From assembly GCA_964030475.1 (NCBI GenBank), contig CAXIPT010000006.1, positions 3,941,938-4,005,937 of the forward strand: a stretch of 64,000 nucleotides of DNA, read 5' to 3'. The DNA comes from Tethya wilhelma. Lineage: Eukaryota; Porifera; Demospongiae; Tethyida; Tethyidae. The notes under the pieces were generated by a model, which did not search any database, was not told the DNA's origin, and saw nothing but the letters and a program-made list of their open reading frames with translations. Below, in pieces: positions 45,801 through 51,800 of this stretch (positions within the stretch are counted from its first letter, which is position 1; each line of letters opens with the position of its first letter). Made by a program: the position numbers and the translations under genes.

Positions 45801-48800
45801 TCTTGTTCGTTCTTCTGCGAATACATGCTCCAGTGCTCGCTTAACATTTCGTTTCGTCTTTTGTACATCTCGCTGACTAAACGCACCCTTTTAACTGAAG
45901 CTGGAAGGATTTGTTGCAACCAAAATCATGATATCAAATATGGCATCTCCAAAATAATAGCGGATCAGTGAGAGTTCATTTTGAAGATTAGCATCGGCAC
46001 GTTCAGGGGGTCCTCGACAAGGCAGGAAATAGAGAATCCGCTGAAAACCAAGGCTCTTGCTTGCTTGAATACGCAGAATCTGTCGCATGATCACAAAATT
46101 TTGCTGTTGCTGGTTGCTGGATTTGAGCTCAAGTGGATTTGCCCCATTAGTTTGGGCATCAGCAGGTAGCTGATATGACGTGGTGGCATCAAAACCAGGC
46201 ACGTCGAGCACACGCAATCTGCTCGTTTCATTGCCAAGCAGCTCGCAATGGGTAGTGACAGAATCTGGGCTGTCGTATTCATCATCTGAATCAGCATTGC
46301 CTTCTGCACCATGACCAGCATCAAATACAGCACGGTGAAACAGAGCCCTCTTCACACGATCTTCAACTTGCTTTGGGTTTTTGTGTCCAGGCAGGTTCCA
46401 CAGCGTGATGTCTTCCATTTTGACTGTATCTCCTACTCGCTGTGGCTCTGAATGCTGGCTGCCCAAGTAGCTAGCTCCATCTTGAATGTTTGCTGTAACC
46501 AATTTGTCCACCGTTGTGCTCTTTCCGCTACCCGTTTTACCAAGAAGAAGGAAATCAATGTACGGCGGTGTTTCATCCTGTCTTAGCGGTAGGTGGCGTT
46601 GGGATTCTTCGATCTCGACTATCACAGAACCACCCTCGGCCATTTTTCTACCTCCAGCTTCACTGATTTAGAAGCAAAATGAGGTGATGACTGCGTGCCA
46701 GCCCCCATGCATTGTGTAAATATCACGTACACATAGACTGTCCACGTCTAGCGTCTATTAAATGGGCGGGGCTGATTATGCGCTAACCTTATCGATCACG
46801 TATCATCAAGAGTAAATATGTACTCTTGGTATCATTAAAGGTCATTTCTTACTATACTTCACATACGCATGGTACAGAATGTCATCTGACAGTCAGTAGA
46901 TGTACGAGCCACACACAAACTGATACAGCTTTATAGCATAAATATACTGGGAGATCATGGTCACTTTAGCACACACACACACACATGGCATGGCATCAAT
47001 TTTTTGACGTCATACTTTATAGTAACGGCATAAGTCATAAATTCATAAAAGATAGCTTTTTATATTAAAGTAAACCAATTGAATACATGGGTTATTAAAA
47101 CAATACCTTTAAGAGCTGGGACGTAGCTCGGATCGAGTTCCAAAACTGCTGTGTACTCTGACACAGCATCGTCCAAAAGTCCAAGCGCTTTCCTGATGTT
47201 GGCAATCCTGATTTTGTCAAAACACAAACAAAAACATACTTACACACTTACCTTCATCATATTATCCTACCTATCTAATACATGTACATCACACAATACT
47301 GATATCAAAACAAGACTTACTGGTATAGACAGTAGATTGACCGTGGGTCCAGCTGTAAAGCATTATATTTATCGTATGATACACAAATTGATAGTGATGC
47401 CAGGTAATTACAAAATGAAACACACTTTTTTCAGATATTGGAAATTGGCATCAATGGAAATTAATATCAAAGGCATGTCATGCATATGTGCACTGTTTAT
47501 GCTTTAAAGTTTAAATGCGTACAAACACCTTGGTCCATACACAGCACTGCATGAGTAATACAAACTGAATTTAACTCATGCCCTCATGCACGTGCCTGCA
47601 TGACTACATGACGTATGTAGTTCAAAGGTGGCGTACACATAGTGGTTTCAATATGTGACCACACTTTACCGGCAGCCCATTCATTATTGAGCCATAACTA
47701 CAATGCCTTGCTGATCGTAGTAACATGTCCACAAATATATATGGACAATGATCTATCAAAACAACACACACCACATGCAACCACTACATCAATTGTACAC
47801 ACTTTACTTGTTTGTTTGCATGTATGGTAAGATTGTAGATGTATAATAATTGTGGTACGTATTTGTAAACAAGGGCTTTTCCAAACTCAACATAGTCAAT
47901 CAATGATTGATACTAGTTCTAGAGGTAGTTTCCAGCTAGTTAATATGGAAATTCTAATAGACTAGGTTGACATAGGATAAACCAAGAGGTCATGAGTACC
48001 AACTTGTATGAAGTATGGGAATTGTAAACTCACCTCCAGACACTTTGTGAATGTCCTCAGTGCCGAGTTATAGCTTCCTCGAGCTAAGTAAGCCTCACCT
48101 AAACACTCCCAGTAGTGTCTTTGGTGTGGAAGATATCAATCATTGAATGTGCATATGTGAGCAGAATATCAACAGCTAGAGCTGAGTAACTGTATAGTTT
48201 GCAAGATACACTACAATAATTACTCACTTGACAGTTGAGTCCACTGTGAGAACAGTGTGAAAACTGTAACAGAAACAGACAATGAAACTAACACGCAACT
48301 GTATGTGCGGCGGCTAGTATTATAAAGTGTATGTATGTATGTATGTATTCAAACCATTTAATGGCATCATTATACTGGTGATTCTTCCTGTAGAACAGCC
48401 CCATTCTCAACCAAGCATGTTTTGTTCTGTAAATTAATGGAGGACAGAGAAACAACACATAATTGTGATCCAACCATTGAGCAAACTTCCCATCCAGCTC
48501 ACTTTGATGGTGGCGCATCTGATGTTACCCTTTTGTACACCTTGAATGCTTCATTCTACATGTGACCAGTCATGTGACATCACATGATAGTCACATGGAG
48601 TAAATGCATTAAATATACATGACAAAAAGTGAACATTCAACTTCTATACTAGCCTCGTTTCCAGGCTCTCACCTTTGACCTTACACTTACTGTGAGTGTA
48701 AGGTCAAAGGTGAGAGCCTGGGAATGAGGCTACACTATACAGTGACAATAGCTACCTCCTCCCCAGTAGCAGAAAGAGCATCTGCAAGATTCATTGCTGC

Positions 48801-51800
48801 TTCGGCATTTGAAGGCTGAAGATCTGCCGCCTTCTGATAGCATTTTGTTGCTCGTCTAGAGACATTACAAAGAGAGAGAAATGATGTGGAAGAAACAGAT
48901 ACACAAAGAATATAAATAAACAAAAGGCGCTATATATGCTTAATAACATACTTCAAATCTTTAGTGAACAGTCTCTGGTAGTGGCCGAGATAGAGGAAAA
49001 CTTCCGGGTTAAATGGATCACTTTTGGCTGCCTAAAATATCACATGCAATGGATTCAGATACACGCCCAGGCTACACGAACTATACGTATCTATTTACTC
49101 CTTACTTTAAGGAAGGCAGCATAGGCCTGCTTCTTTTCTCCTTCTGGTAAGTTCCACAGTGCGAGAGCTTTCAAGAAATGGTATGATGAAGAGGTCGGCT
49201 TTTTTTTCAGAGCTGAAGTAAACCTTCAAGGAATACACAACAAACAAAGTCGTAAATTGTCAATTTCCATTTCCAAGTAGAATCATACCTACCTTTCTAA
49301 AGCGAGAGCAAAGTCTTTCTTTCTCAGGAAAATCTCTCCCTCCAGTCCAAGCACAACCTCGCTGTCACTGCCAAGAACACTTTCCAGCTTTCGAAGGACC
49401 TTCATACAACAATTTACATTATGTCATAATGACATCATTGGATATAGTATCATATACACACTTCTTGTGCCTCATCCGTCTTGTCCAACAAAATATATGC
49501 TTTGATTGTAAGCTCAGTCACATGATGCTCACATGACACCACCTATACAGCAAAATAACCCCCCGAGAAACACACAAACAAATATTTTCTTAGTCGTTTG
49601 TTGAACACCATACAATCAGCTCACATCATCCAACAACAGAAGAGCTTGTTTAACGAAAGCAACCTCCTTCATCCCCAAATATGCTCGAGAGAGATTAAGC
49701 CTACATTATTGAAATACCACATGGAGTCAATCAAGGGAACTATGATATTATCATGCGAGATAGCTAGCAAAATTGTCACTTGTAACTTACTTCAGACCAA
49801 TCTCAAGATTTGAGGATATAAATTTTGCTGACTTTGCGATCACTTTTAGACCTGGTGAGCATGCAATTAGATAGAAGGAATCAAATGCAAACATACAATA
49901 CAAAAATCAAATCAGCTGAAGACTGAAAGATACAGATGAACACAGAGAGGTGATATCTAGATCAGTACGAAACTTTGCTATCAAGTCTCATAATAATAAT
50001 CTCTACTGAGATGCAATTAACCCCCACAAAATGCCTCCATGATAACATACCTTTAACAGCTGCTTGCTCTGAGGGTTGGTAGTCATAGAGACGCAAATGA
50101 ACAAGAGAAGAGAGGAACCAACACTCGGGAAGAACTTCAGAGCATGAAACAGCTACACATGTGCAAATATTTGAGAAATATCAACAGTAGTGTTCCCCTC
50201 TTAGGTACACCAAACAGCCTCATACCTAGGCCACTCCATCTCTTAAAACAATAATTTAATATAAAGAGGGAGTGGCCTGGGTACAAGGCTACACCAAACA
50301 TACATTGCTCAATAGCTTTTCTCGCTTCCTGCCACTTTCCATCGGCAACACACACTGCAGCTTGTCCAGCCCACCCCAGACTGATAGCTGCCCCATCGAG
50401 TTGAGTGCTACTACCACCATCAGTCACCAGCTGGTGCAGCTGGGTGAACCACTGCCTTCTGTCCTCTGGTAGGACCAATACCTCCTCAGTAGGAACAAGA
50501 GCTGGGAAGAAGAAAATATAAATCAAGAAAGCAAGCACAATTCCATTGCCTTGTTCCTGGAAACGAGGCTACAATTCCAGTCATAGAACAATCTAATAGT
50601 CTAGTCTAATAATCCAGTCATTGAACCCACAATCTAAGATCACACATGCATGAAGGCCTGGGTTTGAATCCCAGCTAGATTTTGATTTTTTCCAATGAAC
50701 TGTCCATGAATGCACTGCACGTGCACTGCCTGGTATGCCTTACTTGATAAGGAGTCCATGAGGGAAAGGTGAACTAGCACGGGGAGAGAGAGCTGTGGAG
50801 TGTGTGAGAGAAGCTTGAAACACTCCTGTTTGATCAGCTCTTCTCTAGAGGTGGAACGATCATCACAACCCTGGAAGATTAACGTGAAATGTTGAAAAAA
50901 ATCAAAAAAACTATCATAACTCAGTAAAAGTCGTTACAATCACTGATGCAATATTAATGTGAAATGTTTAAAAAAACCCCCTCAAACTATTGAAACTTGA
51001 AAGAGAAAGCTATCCTCAATTAATGATTGGGGCGAGCCTGAGTGAGCCCCCTTTTAGTCGTGTCAATGGCAGTTTGCGGTGTCTGTCTGTCTGTTCCGTA
51101 CGTCTTTCCGCGCATTTGTGTATTATGTCAATGGTAGCTCACATTGTTTATCTGTACATAATTTTGCGTAATTTTGTACGTAATAATTTTTGTAATGTTT
51201 CAATTTAACGAATTCCACATGCATGAGAAAAGTTGAAAACATCGGAGACAATGGATGCTGAGACTCGAGTTGAGTGTCGCGTTTCATAGCCTCATATCAT
51301 AGGCATAGGCACATGCGTATGTTGAATATTATCAACTTTAGCTTACCCAAACCTCGCTCAGGCTCGCCCCACCCATGCTTTGCATGTGCCTAGTATTATT
51401 ATTATATCGGCACTGTTGTATGTACAAAGATATCCAACTAACCAGGTAGTGGTCAAAGATTCTCCTAATGTACTTTGGTCTGAGCTCAATCTTAGTTTCA
51501 CAGTCCTCCACGATTCCAGCAAACCCTCTATCAAGCTACAGGATGGTGAGAGAACATACTGTACGTGGCCATAATATCCTGAATTGCACTGAATTTTAGT
51601 TCATACATTGTTAATCTATTGAGATTGGTCCATTTTTCATTATGTTAGTCTTAGTGGCATGGTGCAAAAAACGGGCATAGCTATAGCTTGATAGACTACA
51701 CACACACTTTACACTATATTAGGATCATAGTTAGGAAATTAAGGGATAGTAGGAAAGGGTATTGGGATTGGAATTAGAATCTCTAAGATCGGATGTTAGA

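Larger units (their letters stand above)
33867..47106 (-). other. 13.2-kb SKI3 intron containing the GTPase gene array
   Basis: The donor follows PALK (GGTATTG at 47106) and the acceptor CACAG precedes GTCGTGGAG at 33866. Most other SKI3 introns are well under 1 kb. Nearly all of this one is occupied by seven intronless GTPase genes on the host strand. Spacers of about 140-1,000 bp between them show no further genes; 35880-36346 and 39488-40078 are AT-rich, with nothing recognised. Confidence 0.88.

Noticed and set aside
45647..45919. 90-codon frame overlapping GTPase copy 7
   Set aside because: It is an out-of-frame shadow: the frame that matches the family continues through this region.
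51028..51372. CRISPR-like or regulatory array near the paired GAGCCTGAG repeats
   Set aside because: There are only two copies, inverted, in a eukaryotic intron; they fit transposon ends.
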